Below are positions 1 to 10,985 of a stretch of 64,000 nucleotides of DNA, one piece after another (within the stretch, counting starts at the first letter, position 1; the number at the start of each line of letters is the position of its first letter). The position numbers were made by a program, and so were the translations under genes. The notes under the pieces are model-generated. The model was not told where the DNA came from and did not search any database. It saw only the letters and a program-made list of their open reading frames with translations. Source of the DNA: Panopea generosa (taxonomy: Eukaryota > Mollusca > Bivalvia > Adapedonta > Hiatellidae); the NCBI GenBank assembly GCA_029582155.1, contig CM055898.1:34836955-34900954 (forward strand), in the 5' to 3' direction.

Positions 1-40
1 TAAAGAGTTGAGATGTTGCGATTGGTTATGGGCCGGAAAC

Positions 41-270
41 CGAGCTGAGCGAACTGAACGTTGAGTGAACGCTGAACGAAGCGAACGCTAAGAGGAGTAT
101 TAAATAGAGCACTCAGCTATACAGCGCTCGTGAGCGAATACTTGCGTTTGTGAGTGCATAAAATTAACCGCGTTTAATCGAGTGCACGCAAACGGAGCGC
201 GAACGGAGCGCGAACTAAGCGCGAACGGAGCGCGAACGGAGTGCAAACTGAGCGCAAACGGAGTGCAATT
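41..270. repeat. Decayed 11-bp CpG-rich tandem array
   Basis: An 11-bp unit of the form GAACGGAGCGC repeats about seven times between roughly 189 and 267, with single-base variants such as GAACTAAGCGC and AAACTGAGCGC. More diverged copies (GAGCGAACTGAACG and similar) extend upstream to about 41. The stretch is much richer in CpG than the AT-rich sequence around it. No gene is seen in it. Confidence 0.8.
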
Positions 271-1198
271 ATGGGGTACTTGAGTGGTTTAGGGTCTGTA
301 TATGCGAGCTGCAGGATGCCCTATTATACATTTTTCACAGTTTAACTTCATTTTGTTTTAACACACTCTTAAACCATTCTGTACCATTATTGATGCAGAA
401 TGGAACGATTAACAGTGACTGGTCAGTTTTTTAAACTAAAATGCGATATGCTGATGGATAATACCTTTTTCAGCTGATACTGTTCATATATAAATATAGC
501 ATGATAGTAGCTTTAACCATCAAAATATGATCTAAAAAAAGCCATATTTTATATACTCCATTGTAATCAAACCATCATAGGTTAGTTCATCTCTACCACC
601 AAAAATATTATTATTTTTTGTTTTTAAGCTAGATTATTATTATAACAAACGTCAGACTATACATTTAATTTTATTATAAATACAATCAAAGTTAGCAAAT
701 AGTAAGCACCGAATCCAAGAAAATAACTATGATAATGCAAATGCTAAAGATAAACTTCAATCTAATTATGTGAAATCACCATCATCCATCACTAATTAAT
801 CATCACAGAAATGCGTAATCATCTTTTATGTTTTTAATAATCATCTTATCCTGCTCACCAAAATGACTGGTTCAAAGCGCGAGGGTAAATAAAAACTTAT
901 TGTCAGTCAGTCATAATTGGAAAAAACAACACCAAATACATATAAATACTATATAATATAACAAAACTTTTTGGACAATGCATGGGCAGATCTAAAAAGC
1001 AAGAAAGCAAAAAGGGATCACAGTTTCTTTCATAAAATTTATTAAAAAAAACAGTATTTTACAATATTAATATCTTTTGTTTTTAGGGTGGGTGAGAGTC
1101 ACAAAATATGCAGTAACATAACATTTTGGAAAATTTAAAGGGTCCCAAGATGTGGTTCAAGAAACCGTTCTCTCTAAATCTGCCAGAGCCAGGGCATT
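271..1198. other. AT-rich sequence without recognised feature
   Basis: No long reading frame, tRNA-like box or tandem repeat was recognised here. The sequence is AT-rich, with poly-A/T runs. Confidence 0.5.
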
Positions 1199-1679
1199 AA
1201 TTGAAACACAAAATTGAAACAGATCATTGAAACACAAAATTGAAACAGATAATTGAAACACAAAATCAAAACAGATCATTGAAACAGATCATTGAAACAC
1301 TAAATCAATCAGATAATTGAAACAGATCATTAAAATACAAAATTGAAACAGATCATTGAAAAACAAAATCATAACAGATCATTGAAGCACAAAATTGAAA
1401 CAGATCATTGAAACACAAAATCAGAACAGATCATTGAAACAAAAAATTGATACAGATCATTGAAACACAAAATTGAAACACAAAATTGAAACAGATCATT
1501 GAAACACTAAATCAAAACAGATCATTGAAACAGACTATTGAAATACAAAATTGAAACAGATCATTGAAACACAAAATTGATACAGATCATTGAAACACAA
1601 AATTGAAACACAAATTTAAAACAGATCATTGAAACACAAAATCAAAACAGATCATTGAAACACAAAATCAAAACAGATC
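1199..1679. repeat. 13-bp minisatellite
   Basis: About 37 units of 13 bp alternate between two main forms, ATTGAAACACAAA and ATTGAAACAGATC, giving a 26-bp period over much of the array. Variants include ATCAAAACAGATC and ATTGAAACACTAA. The array stops sharply at a poly-T tract near 1685. It has no coding sense. Confidence 0.9.
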
Positions 1680-3199
1680 CATTTCTTTTTTTTTTCTGGC
1701 ATGGAAAATAACATACTCCCCTCCCTAGCCTTTAGTGGAAAAAAAGTATTGTGCTTCCCTAAAATTATAATTATATGTCCCAAGGATGTCAAAATATACT
1801 GAACTATTAAGCCAAGGTTCCATAATTCAATGAAACTTGAACATAACTTGCAGACAGCATCATTTTTGCATAGCAACTGTTCACAAACTTTTGGCTTCCC
1901 TCAATAAATTATGTTAAAGGCTGCATGTTATGAAGTAATTGCTACAAATATCTAAAAAATATAAATATGTTTTAAAACGAATACACATTTAGGATCTCAT
2001 TATTATACATAAATTAAAATATGAATTTGAATTTCAAATCTGCAAAAATATTAAACAAAAACCCACAATATTTAAATCATAATGGTTGGTTGAATTTAAA
2101 AAGAAATCTGGGCTGTTTTAAAAAAAATGGCTAGTTTTAGTTTTTCAGTAACTTCTATCATCACATTATGCATTATTAGATGCTAATTCAATTGTCTAAA
2201 AATGCCAACTGGTGTCATAGAGTTGTATGTAAAATTTCGTCAAGATATATTCACAGAAGAAAAAGTTATGTCCATAAAACATGCCAAAAATGTCAGGAGT
2301 GCAACAAAAAAGCATGACATTTTAAGAAAAGCTTAAAATTCAAAATGTTATTTCAATGTCAAAATGTGGGTGAGAGAGTAAAATATTTATTTTTATTCAA
2401 GTTGAATGTCTTGGCTATAAAAAAACATAAAACTAAGGAAAATATAAGAATGTTTTAGACAAAAAACAAGGCTGAAAAGGAATAAGGGTGGTAATGTTAT
2501 TTTCATAAAAAAATCAGTATAAATCGATGTAAATGTCTAGAACTTATTGGAACTAATGGTATTTCATAACTTACTCTTGCTATTATACAGTTATATGTAT
2601 TAATGACTTAAACAAGTAATAATTTAATCATCATATATTTAAATTCTATTTTTAGCATTGTATATTCTTAGTTGATCCAAATTAGGTCAGGAGTGAAACA
2701 TTTGCACTTAAATGAACCACTGTGTTTAAAAAAAGAACATACATGTACCCAAATGCATTTTTCAAAGAAGTGTGTGTCTTGGAGCAATCACAAGTGACAG
2801 TCATGAGTGAAGTTTGTGTTTGTGTATTGAGTATATGGCATGTTTGTAAATGTCAGGAGTGAATTTTTGGTGCTATTTTGTAAACTAGCATATTATAAAG
2901 CAACACTGTTCAGCTGTGGATTTTTTTAATTTCTGGGTGATGATTTGTGGATAATACTACAATCTAGTTCATATAAGGTAAGTGTTTTAATGCTTTTAAA
3001 TAAAATTGTTATAATAATAGTTTATTAGTTGAAAATATATCTTATAAATATATATGTCTAAAAAGAAGAACGTATTTTTCTGTATGATTTTTATGTTTTT
3101 CATGCTTATGTTTTATCAAATGTTACTGCATATTACTGCAAATAACAAATTGCAGCATATATCTTTCCTTCTTAGCATGATTTCTTGCATGGGTAAAAA
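1680..3199. other. AT-rich non-coding stretch with scattered transposon-end motifs
   Basis: No supported gene. The only structured signal is three plus-strand copies of the motif TGTCAGGAGTGAAACA or close variants (2291-2301, 2686-2700, 2851-2862). The same motif makes the inverted repeats around the pseudogene downstream, so this stretch may be the decayed 5' part or flank of the same element. A 74-codon minus-strand frame near 1652-1876 overlaps the minisatellite edge and looks accidental. Confidence 0.4.
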
Positions 3200-4795
3200 T
3201 GTTTCACTCCTGACATTAAAGTGGTGAAATTGCATTCATTTATTTTATAGAGTAAATATAAAGCAGCCAAGATGAGCACGCTTATTGTTAGCCTTTCAGC
3301 TATCAGAAAATCACTAAGAAAAATAAAAAAACTGAATGCAGAGACAAAAACCAATATAAAAACATCCACAGAAAGAGTTCAAAAACATAGACAAAAGTTG
3401 AAAAGGATGAAGAACTTCTTGAAAAGGCGAAACTTAAAAAACAGAAGCAAATCGAAAATAAAAAGAGACAGTCAAGAAAGAAAGAGAATCAAACACAGTT
3501 GTAGATGAAAGAATGAAAGCTAAACAGAGAGAATGGAAAAAGAAAAGTAGAAAACGCAAAGCCGCCAAATCTGGAAGAGAACAGAAAAGTATAAGCTCCC
3601 AGACAAAATCAAGAAGAACAAGAAAGCAGAAAAATGTAACCATTCGAAAATCTGCCGAAAGAGCACGCAGGCATCTACCAAAAAGTCCTAGAGCTTGGGC
3701 AAACACTATGGATCATATAGTTAAGTATGCTACACCACGAAGGCTGTCACATATGAACATGGTAACAACGAAGGATACAGAAAATGTTGAAGAAGTACTT
3801 GGGATTAACAAAATTGGCCGACCAAGAAAAGACAATGAAAAGGTTAAACGAAAGTTGGCATTTTCTGGCACTAATAACACTGTAAAAGGCAAAGTGAAGT
3901 GGAACATGAACAGGTACATGAATAGGAAGAATGTTTAGCTGAACAGAATATCAAAACCACAAGCATATAGAGCAGCTTGGAAGGATAGAATTACAGAATT
4001 CCTAGATTCTAATTCCCGAGTAATGCCAAATAAGAGGGATACCTTGTTGATTAATGGAGAAACTGTACCAAAACACCATTTGCTAAGCTCCAAATTAAAG
4101 TTGTATCGAAAATTCAAGAAATTACATCAAGCTTTCTCAAGAAAATTCTCCACATTCGAAAACATGATCCCTAGAAATTACAGATGCCTGAATCTAGCTT
4201 GCCGTAGGGTTTGTGTTTGTATGAAATATTACAACTTAGAGCAACAGATACTTGCACTGAACAAGGTAGCACAAGGAAGTTCGAGCAATGATCTGCAAAC
4301 AACAATCAGAGAACTATCTGACATATCTGTATGTCCCTATGACAAAATTCCAGCCAGAAAATGTGTAGACAGAAACAATGCAGAAACAAGCAGTATCTGT
4401 ATTTCGCCAAGGTAATACTAAAAAATAAGTTTTTAGAAACTGACACTTCTAACATAAGATAAGCAAGTTTATATGTTAAGATTATTAAATATGTGTACTA
4501 TTTAGCTCTATTTTCTACATATAATCTTGAAATTTACATAAATTTACAGGTTGTCAAGTTGGATGAACCGGATATACAGTTGAGGTTCCTCCAGAAGACA
4601 GGCCGTCCGGGAGTGTATACATGGTCAAATGATGAAGTTTCCTGGCAGTCAGTACATGATATTTTACAAACTCTAACTCAGCCTAAACTGTTGCCTGGTC
4701 ATGGAATCAAAATGGAGTTCAACATACCAGAGCTTGAACGTGCAGAAGGACTGATTCCTAGTGTTTAAGTTGACATACATGTCAGGAGTGAAACA
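3200..4795 (+). mobile_element. Putative DNA-transposon remnant bounded by 17-bp inverted repeats
   Basis: The 17-bp sequence at 3200-3216 (TGTTTCACTCCTGACAT) is the exact reverse complement of 4779-4795. The interval holds one broken, intron-containing gene. More copies of the motif lie upstream in the plus orientation, so the true element may be larger, with the motif a subterminal binding site and not its extreme end. No target-site duplication was identified. Calling it a mobile element is inference from the inverted repeats plus the transposon-like protein. Confidence 0.5.
3250..4768 (+). pseudogene. Broken gene for a Lys/Arg-rich, Cys-containing transposon-like protein
   Basis: The first ATG taken is 3272, just after a plausible splice acceptor (TTTTATAG, ending at 3250). 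The N-terminus is very basic and predicted coiled-coil (RVQKHRQKLKR, then KAKQREWKKKSRKRKAAKSG). It is followed by GRPRKDNEKVKRKLAF, DSNSRVMPNKRD and a Cys cluster (CLNLACRRVCVCMKYYN). The order resembles a large family of uncharacterised metazoan proteins that I associate with DNA transposons. The reading is damaged: apparent frameshifts near 3405 and 3495, an in-frame TAG at 3936-3938, and a phase conflict between the donor at 4411/4412 and the next exon, which opens at 4550 (TTACAG|GTTGTC) and stops at 4768. Relatives as I recall them are longer, with a central RNase-H-like part that is absent here, so this copy also looks internally deleted. The function is not established. Confidence 0.6.
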
Positions 4796-4969
4796 TGTTG
4801 ACATTTTATGTTTTCAGAAGTTATTATGGTTATATTCTGTTAATAGTACAGTGTAACTTTAATATGCAACAAATCAGTACTATAATGACCTGTTCTTATC
4901 AAATTGTTAGTGAGTTAACTCAAAGTTGAAACTCTGTTGTTGTTTCTTGTATCAAATTCATTTTTACAG

Positions 4970-7132
4970 AACAGAACAGAACAGAACATTCTTTTATTTT
5001 GGCTTAAGCATTACAAAAGCTTTTCACCATAAATAACATATATAAATACATAATCAAATACATAAGGCACATGCAAAATGCATATCAATATTAAATACAA
5101 ACATTTTAGAAAATATGGTAGTAATAATAATAATTATGGTGGTAATAGTAATTATAGTGAGAGTGAATAACATGGCTGGTTGACTTGTTATTAACATATG
5201 ACTTATTATAATATAATCAAAAATATTAGCTAATTAGGTGTTTGCATTAAGCACCTGTTCTCGCATTTTAAATGCGTTGATACAATATGATGCAAGTTTG
5301 TTTAAGACAGACTTTTTGTTTGACTGCAGAAGATTAATGAATTTGAACATACTAGGTTTATTGATATAATAGTTTGGAATATATTGCTTTCGTATATCAT
5401 TATAATAAGGACAGATTAAAATAAAGTGATATTCATCTTCTATATCGTTTTTGTTACAAAGCACACATTTCCTTTCATTTCTAACTATGTTCCTGTGACG
5501 TCCAGTTTCTATGTACAAACAATGAGATGACAATCTTATTTTGGCAATAATGTGTCTATGTTTTTTGTTGTTCAGTTTTATCAAGTAGTCTGATATTTGG
5601 TAAGTATGTTTGATATTTCTGTACAAAGACAACGAAGTGTGGATTAAAATAGTTTCTTGCCAATGATTTATATGAATATCTCTTAATCTATTCCTTAACA
5701 AAGGTATGAACAAGTTTACAATAACTGATTCCGGATACATCCATATTTCTGCAAAGCCGCTTTGGCACAATAAATTTCGCACTTTCGAAGACCAGTTTTT
5801 TGCATTGTGGTTTGTTTCAATTTCTTGTCTCTGTACATTTTTAATTGTGTTTAAAACACAATTTCGGCTTTTTTCTTTATGTAAATTGAGCCAGTATTTT
5901 ATTATTCGTATATACCTTTCAATATACAGTGGGAATCTACCCGTTTCTGAGTATAAGGATAAACTATTTGTAGACATTTTTACATTTAGTGTCCATTTAC
6001 AGAATTTTCTATGCACCCTTTCCAGCTGCTCTGATTTATCAAAACCCCATATTTCGCAACCATAATTCAAGACAGATAGAACGTATGAGTCAAATAGGTT
6101 AAACATTATATTGATAGGTATTTCATATGTTTTTGTTACGCTAAGCAAGGTACTCATTGCCCGCAAGGCTTTACCAGATAGAATGCTCGCGTTTTTAATA
6201 AATGACCCTCCGCTTGACAATACTATACCTAGATAATTGAAACTATTGACTTTTTCAATTTCTGACCCGGAATATGTCCATTTATCATTTTTACTTAACA
6301 TCCCGCCCTTTCGAAATACAACGATCTTAGTTTTTTCTGTATTAACTGTTAAATTCCATTTGTGGCAATATATTTCTAGATTATTAAGTGACGCTTGTAA
6401 TCCCTTTTTTGTTTCTGAACATAACACTGCATCATCAGCAAACATCAAAAGATAAATAGATAGCTGATCAAGTGTTATTCCTATATCGGTGTTACCTTGA
6501 AGAGACAGTTCAATGTCATTTAAAAATAACGAGAAAAATATCGGCGAGGTTATCTCCCCTTGCAAAAGCCCTACTTCGCAATCAAAAAAGTCTGACAAAT
6601 TATTCAAGTGTTTAACACATAATTTGATGTCATTATACATAGACCTGAGTAGATTTAACAATTTACCATCTATACCAAGTTTGATTAATTTAAACCAAAG
6701 CCCGTTTCGGTACACCGAGTCAAAGGCTTTTTTAAAATCTACGAAGCAACAATACAATTTTTTCTTTGAATTGATATTCTTTTCGATAAAAGAGTTAAGT
6801 ATAAAAATTGCATCTATTGTACTATAATTTGCTTTAAATCCAAACTGCACATCTGTTAAAATGTCGTTCTGTGTTGCCCATTTTTTAAGCCGTTCATTGA
6901 TTATAACGGTAAACAGTTTGGCTAAACAGCTTATCAAAGTGATCCCACGATAATTATTCGGATCGCTCATGCTCCCCTTTTTATGCAATGGGATAATGAT
7001 TCCTTTTGACCAATTTTTTGGAAAGTTATTTGTATTTAAAATATAATTAAATAAAATCTCAAGCGACTTCGCTGTTAGGTTGATTGTCTCTTTAAAGTAC
7101 TCATAGACTACATTTACACTAAGTCTTGTATT
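4970..7132 (-). mobile_element. 5'-truncated non-LTR retrotransposon (LINE), probably I-group
   Basis: The minus-strand element carries a reverse-transcriptase frame and ends on the plus-strand side in an (AGAAC)n tract at 4970-4989, i.e. a (GTTCT)n tail on the element's own strand. The frame stays open upstream of the first likely Met to a stop at 7133-7135 and reads YILNTNNFPKNWSKGIIIP, which fits the start of an RT domain. The endonuclease half is missing, as expected for 5' truncation. About 260 bp of AT-rich 3' UTR separates the stop codon from the tail. Confidence 0.85.
5234..6988 (-). CDS. LINE reverse transcriptase with C-terminal zinc knuckle (partial)
   Basis: An intact 584-residue frame (TTG read as first residue; the frame continues upstream without a stop to about 7132, so there is no true start here). 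RT motifs occur in order: DPNNYRGITLI near residues 9-18, VDFKKAFD at 83-90 with the first catalytic Asp, GLLQGEITSP at 140-149, and FADD at 183-186 with the catalytic Asp pair. A Cys/His cluster C506-x2-C509-x9-H519-x4-C524 near the end resembles the knuckle of I/jockey-type LINEs. The product would copy element RNA at a nicked target. The N-terminal apurinic-type endonuclease is absent, so this copy could not retrotranspose alone. The unbroken frame suggests a fairly recent insertion. The GLLQGE form of the motif favours the I group over CR1 or L1, but I did not build a tree. Confidence 0.9.
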   Translation of the reverse strand: MHKKGSMSDPNNYRGITLISCLAKLFTVIINERLKKWATQNDILTDVQFGFKANYSTIDAIFILNSFIEKNINSKKKLYCCFVDFKKAFDSVYRNGLWFKLIKLGIDGKLLNLLRSMYNDIKLCVKHLNNLSDFFDCEVGLLQGEITSPIFFSLFLNDIELSLQGNTDIGITLDQLSIYLLMFADDAVLCSETKKGLQASLNNLEIYCHKWNLTVNTEKTKIVVFRKGGMLSKNDKWTYSGSEIEKVNSFNYLGIVLSSGGSFIKNASILSGKALRAMSTLLSVTKTYEIPINIMFNLFDSYVLSVLNYGCEIWGFDKSEQLERVHRKFCKWTLNVKMSTNSLSLYSETGRFPLYIERYIRIIKYWLNLHKEKSRNCVLNTIKNVQRQEIETNHNAKNWSSKVRNLLCQSGFAEIWMYPESVIVNLFIPLLRNRLRDIHINHWQETILIHTSLSLYRNIKHTYQISDYLIKLNNKKHRHIIAKIRLSSHCLYIETGRHRNIVRNERKCVLCNKNDIEDEYHFILICPYYNDIRKQYIPNYYINKPSMFKFINLLQSNKKSVLNKLASYCINAFKMREQVLNANT

Positions 7133-7139
7133 TTACACT

Positions 7140-7425
7140 TGTATTTCACACGAAATCTAACAAAACTATAGTTGGTCATCATTACTACATAAACATTTTG
7201 AAAATCTGTTGGGACGTTCATGAGAAGATTTTTTAAGTTTTGGACATCAGATCGAAAAAACAAATCTTCTGTATAGTCTCCTATGCAATAGAAATACCCA
7301 TGTGAAGTTTCAGTTTAATTGGCCTAGTGGTTTCAGAGAAAGTGCTGCTAACAGACGACAGACGACAGATGACAGACAACGCGCCATCCCATAAGCACTT
7401 CTGGCCTTTGGCCAGTAGAGCTAAA
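7140..7425 (+). mobile_element. Pearl-like / hairpin-ended repeat fragment
   Basis: Ends with a short GACGACA-type simple repeat (7355-7380) followed by a perfect hairpin CTGGCC-TTT-GGCCAG near 7401-7415. The same order, simple GAC-rich repeat and then terminal stem-loop, is seen in the elements at 30599-31913 and 57240-58240. The left end is not resolved; it abuts the LINE. Confidence 0.5.
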
Positions 7426-7437
7426 AATGATACTTAA

Positions 7438-7476
<39 letters not shown>

Positions 7477-7485
7477 CAATCAATC
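7422..7485 (+). repeat. SINE-2 3' tail fragment plus (TCAA)n microsatellite
   Basis: AAAAATGATACTTAATATTC followed by about 12 TCAA units is the reverse complement of the tail end of the SINE-2 copies elsewhere in the window (for example 62941 onward). This piece is therefore in the opposite orientation to the SINE-2 that follows it. Confidence 0.7.
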
Positions 7486-7746
7486 ATTTGAAGGGCTAAC
7501 GGATGATCAGTTAACCTGACAGGACTGTTTCATGAGATTCTGAAAGGTTAAATGGAGTACTCAAGCACACCTATCTCTTCAGGTTACTGATTACTTTCCC
7601 TTTTGAATCAGTGGTGAGAGGCAAATGACAATGAGATGCAATGTTGTTTATAAATCATCAAGGCAACTCACAGCGGCTGGGCAGCGATTCAAACTCACAA
7701 ACCCTGGATTGATAGTCAGATGTGTTACTGAGCAAGTTTGACCTGG
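7486..7746 (-). mobile_element. SINE-2 copy, diverged
   Basis: Shares the family landmarks AGGGCTAACGGATGATCAGTT, ATCAGTGGTGAGAGGCAAATG and a tRNA-like 5' head read on the minus strand (GATTGATAGTCAGATG, TACTGAGCAAGTTTGACCTGG). It is more diverged than the copies at 10711, 58478 and 62941. It sits next to the first satellite monomers. Confidence 0.75.
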
Positions 7747-7796
7747 CTATTGAAATTATGAAGATAAAAAATAGTCCTTTATTTATGCAATTAAGT

Positions 7797-10300
7797 TACA
7801 CAGAAACAGTTACAGAATATTACACATACAAGCAATGCAACAACAGTTACAGAATATTAAACATACAGGGACTACAACAACAGTTACAGAATATTAAACA
7901 TACAGGGACTGCAGCATCAGTTTCAGAATATTACACATACAGAGAATGCAACAACAGTTATAGAATATTAAAGATACAGGGAATACAACAAAAATTACAG
8001 AATATTACACATACAGGACTGCAACAACAGTTATAGAATATTAAACAAACAGGGTCTGCAACAAGTTACAGAATATTACATATACAGGGTCTTCAACAAC
8101 AGTTACAGAATATTACACATACAGAGACTGCAGCAACAGTTACAGAATATTACACATACAGGGTCTGCAACAACAGTAACAGAATATTACACATACAGGG
8201 ACTATTACAAAAGCTACTGAATATAACATATACAGAGACTGTAACAGCAGCTACATAATTGTACAGATACTAAAACTGTAACAACAGCTACATTATATTC
8301 CATATACAGAGATGGTAACACCCGTTTTTGACTATTAGATAAACAGAGACTGTAACAACAGCTACAGACTATTATATAGAGAGGGACTGTTACAACAGCT
8401 GGTGAATATTACATATACAGGAACTGTAACAACAGCTACATACTATTATATATGCAGATACTGTAACAAAAAGCTACATACTATTATATATAAACAGAGA
8501 CTGAAACAATAGCAACAGAATACTATATTAACAGAAACTGCAACAATAGCTTCATCATATTACCTATACAGAGACTGTAACAACAGTTATGTAATATTAC
8601 ATATACAGAGATTGTAAAAAAGCTACATAATATTATACAAACAGACACTGTAACATCAGTTACAGAATTTTAAACATGCAAGGATTGCAACAACAGTTAC
8701 AGAATAATACATATACAAAAACTGCAACAACAATTACAGACTATTGCATATACAGAGACTGTATGAACAGTTACAGACCATTATATATACAGAGACTGTA
8801 ACAAAACATACAGATTATTACATATAGAGAGACTGTAACAACAGTTACATACTATTATATATCCAGATACTGTAACAACAGCTATATACTATTATATGTA
8901 CATGGACTGTAACAACAGCTATATACTTTTATGTATACAGGGTCTGTAACAACAGCTATATACTATCATATATGTAGAGATTGTAACAGCTACAGAATAT
9001 TATATATAATGAAACTGCAACAACAGCTACATAATATTACATGCACAGAGACCACAACAATAGTTAAAAGATATTAAACAAACAGGGACTGCAAAAACAG
9101 TTACAAAATATTACATATACAAGAACTGTAATAATAGCTACAGACTTTTATATTTATTGGGACTGTAACAACAGCTACAGAGTATTATATATACAGGGAC
9201 TGTAGCAACAGCTACAGATTAGTATATATACCTGGACTGTAACAACAGCTACAGAATACTACATATACAGAGACAGTTACAACAGTTAGGTAATATAACA
9301 TATACGGTATATATACTGTTACAACAGTTACATAATATTACATATACAGGGACTGTAAGAACAGCAAGAGCATTTTATATATACAGAGACTGTAACACCA
9401 GCTACAGAATATTACATATACAGAGAATGTAACAAGAGTTACAGACTATTACATATACAGAGACTGTTAAAAAGGTTACATACTATAACATATACAGAGA
9501 CTGTAGCAATAGCTACAGAATATCACATACAAAGGAACTGTTACAAAACATACAGAATATTACATCTACAGAGACTGTAACAACAGTGACAGACCATTAA
9601 ATATACAGAGACTCTAACAACAGCTACAGAATATTACATATACAGGGACTGTTACAACAGCTGCTGAATATTACATATACAGAGAATGTAACATCAGCTT
9701 CAGATGATTATATATACAGAAATTGCAACAACAGCTACATACTATTATATATATAGATGGATACTGCAATAACAGCTACAGAAAATTTTATATAAAGAGA
9801 CTGTAACAACAGCTACAGATGATTATATATACAGAAACTGCAACAACAGTTACATAATTTTATATATATATAGATAGATACTGTCATAACAGCTACATAA
9901 AACTATATATACAGAGACAATCACAAAAGCTACAGAATATTATATATATACAATGACTCTAACAACAGCTACATACTATTATTATATATAGATATATTGT
10001 AACAACAGCTACAGATGATTATATATACAGAGACTGTAACAATAGCTACATAATATTATATATACAGAGACTGCAGCAACAGTTACAGAATATTACATAT
10101 ACGCAAACTGTAACAACAGCTATATACTATTATATATACAGAGACTGTAACAACTGTTACAGAATAAACACATACACAAACTGCAATAAAAGTTATAGAA
10201 TATTATATATTCAGAGTAAGAAACAACAGTTACAGAATATTAAACATACAGGGACTGCAACAACAGTTACAGAATATTATATAATATTATACAGAGACTG
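7797..10300 (+). repeat. 37-bp satellite array, segment 1 (left edge)
   Basis: Head-to-tail monomers of about 37 bp built on the core CTGTAACAACAGTTACAG (or CTGCAACAACAG / CAGCTACAG variants), followed by an AT-rich link such as AATATTATATATACAGAGA. The left 500 bp are mainly the GGGACTGCAACAACAGTTAC / ACACATA subtype. The rest is mainly the GAGACTGTAACAACAGCTAC / TATATA subtype. Monomer length varies because of the TA-rich link. All monomers run in the same direction. No gene. Confidence 0.95.
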
Positions 10301-10625
10301 TTGTTGTCGTTGTTGTTGTTGTATGGTGTTTAGCGTCACTTTCAACAATTTTTCAGTCATATCGCGACGGTGTCTACTTGAGACAGTATTCTAAGTGCTG
10401 TCACACTGGAGTATCATGCCGCAGACACGTGGTATGATACCCCACTCAGTCACATTATACTGACACCGGGCCGACCAGACCTAGAACTCTCCTCTAAATG
10501 CTGAGCATCAAGCGAGGAAGCTTCTAGTACCATTTTTAAAGTCTTTGGTATGACCCGGCCGGGGATTGAACCCATGACCTTCCGCATGCGAGGCGGACGC
10601 TCTACCACTAGACCACGCCGCGGTC
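10301..10625 (-). mobile_element. SINE-1, tRNA-Ala-like head, complete copy with target-site duplication
   Basis: A tRNA-derived SINE on the minus strand. The head (about 10545-10625) has an A-box TGGTCTAGTGGTAGAGC, an anticodon arm with a perfect 5-bp stem TCCGC/GCGGA around loop CTCGCAT (anticodon CGC, Ala-like), and B-box GGTTCAATCCC. A body of about 240 bp follows, and the element ends in (CAA)n, seen as TTG repeats at 10301-10317. A 13-bp duplication TATACAGAGACTG flanks it (10288-10300 and 10626-10638), and the interrupted satellite monomer resumes in register. The family resembles SINEs I recall as widespread in molluscs. The exact family name was not determined. Confidence 0.92.
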
Positions 10626-10710
10626 TATACAGAGACTGTAAAACTGCTACAAAATATTACATATACAGAAACTGAAACTAAAGTTACATAATATAATATA
10701 GACAGAGACT
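10626..10710 (+). repeat. 37-bp satellite, segment 2
   Basis: About two monomers lie between the two SINE insertions. The first repeats the SINE-1 target site. Confidence 0.9.
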
Positions 10711-10985
10711 GATTGAATATTTCGCATCGTTTTTATGCCATCGAGGGCTAACAGACGATCAGTTAACCTAACCACTGTTCCTTGGATTAACCAGTACTCG
10801 AGCACACCCCATCTCCACAAGAAACTGAAAATTTTCCCACTTCAATCAGTGGTGAGAGATGAATGACAATGAGACACAATGTCGTATATCAATCATCACG
10901 GAGACTGTTGCCGGGCAGGGGATTTGAACTCATGGCCCCTGGATTGAGAGTCAGATGCATAACCGACTGAGCTAATCAGACCTGG
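10711..10985 (-). mobile_element. SINE-2 copy inserted in satellite
   Basis: Plus strand begins GATTGAATATTTCGCATCG and ends in a minus-strand tRNA-like head (ATAACCGACTGAGCTAATCAG is the reverse complement of its A-box region; GGATTTGAACTCATGG covers the B-box). The body landmark AATCAGTGGTGAGAG is present. The tail is a single CAATC. No clear target-site duplication was seen. Confidence 0.88.

Noticed and set aside
5706..6827. Plus-strand frames inside the LINE
   Set aside because: Shadows of the reverse-transcriptase frame on the minus strand.
10545..10625. Functional tRNA-Ala gene
   Set aside because: Good A/B boxes and anticodon stem, but joined to a SINE body with a (CAA)n tail and flanked by a target-site duplication. 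The acceptor stem is imperfect.
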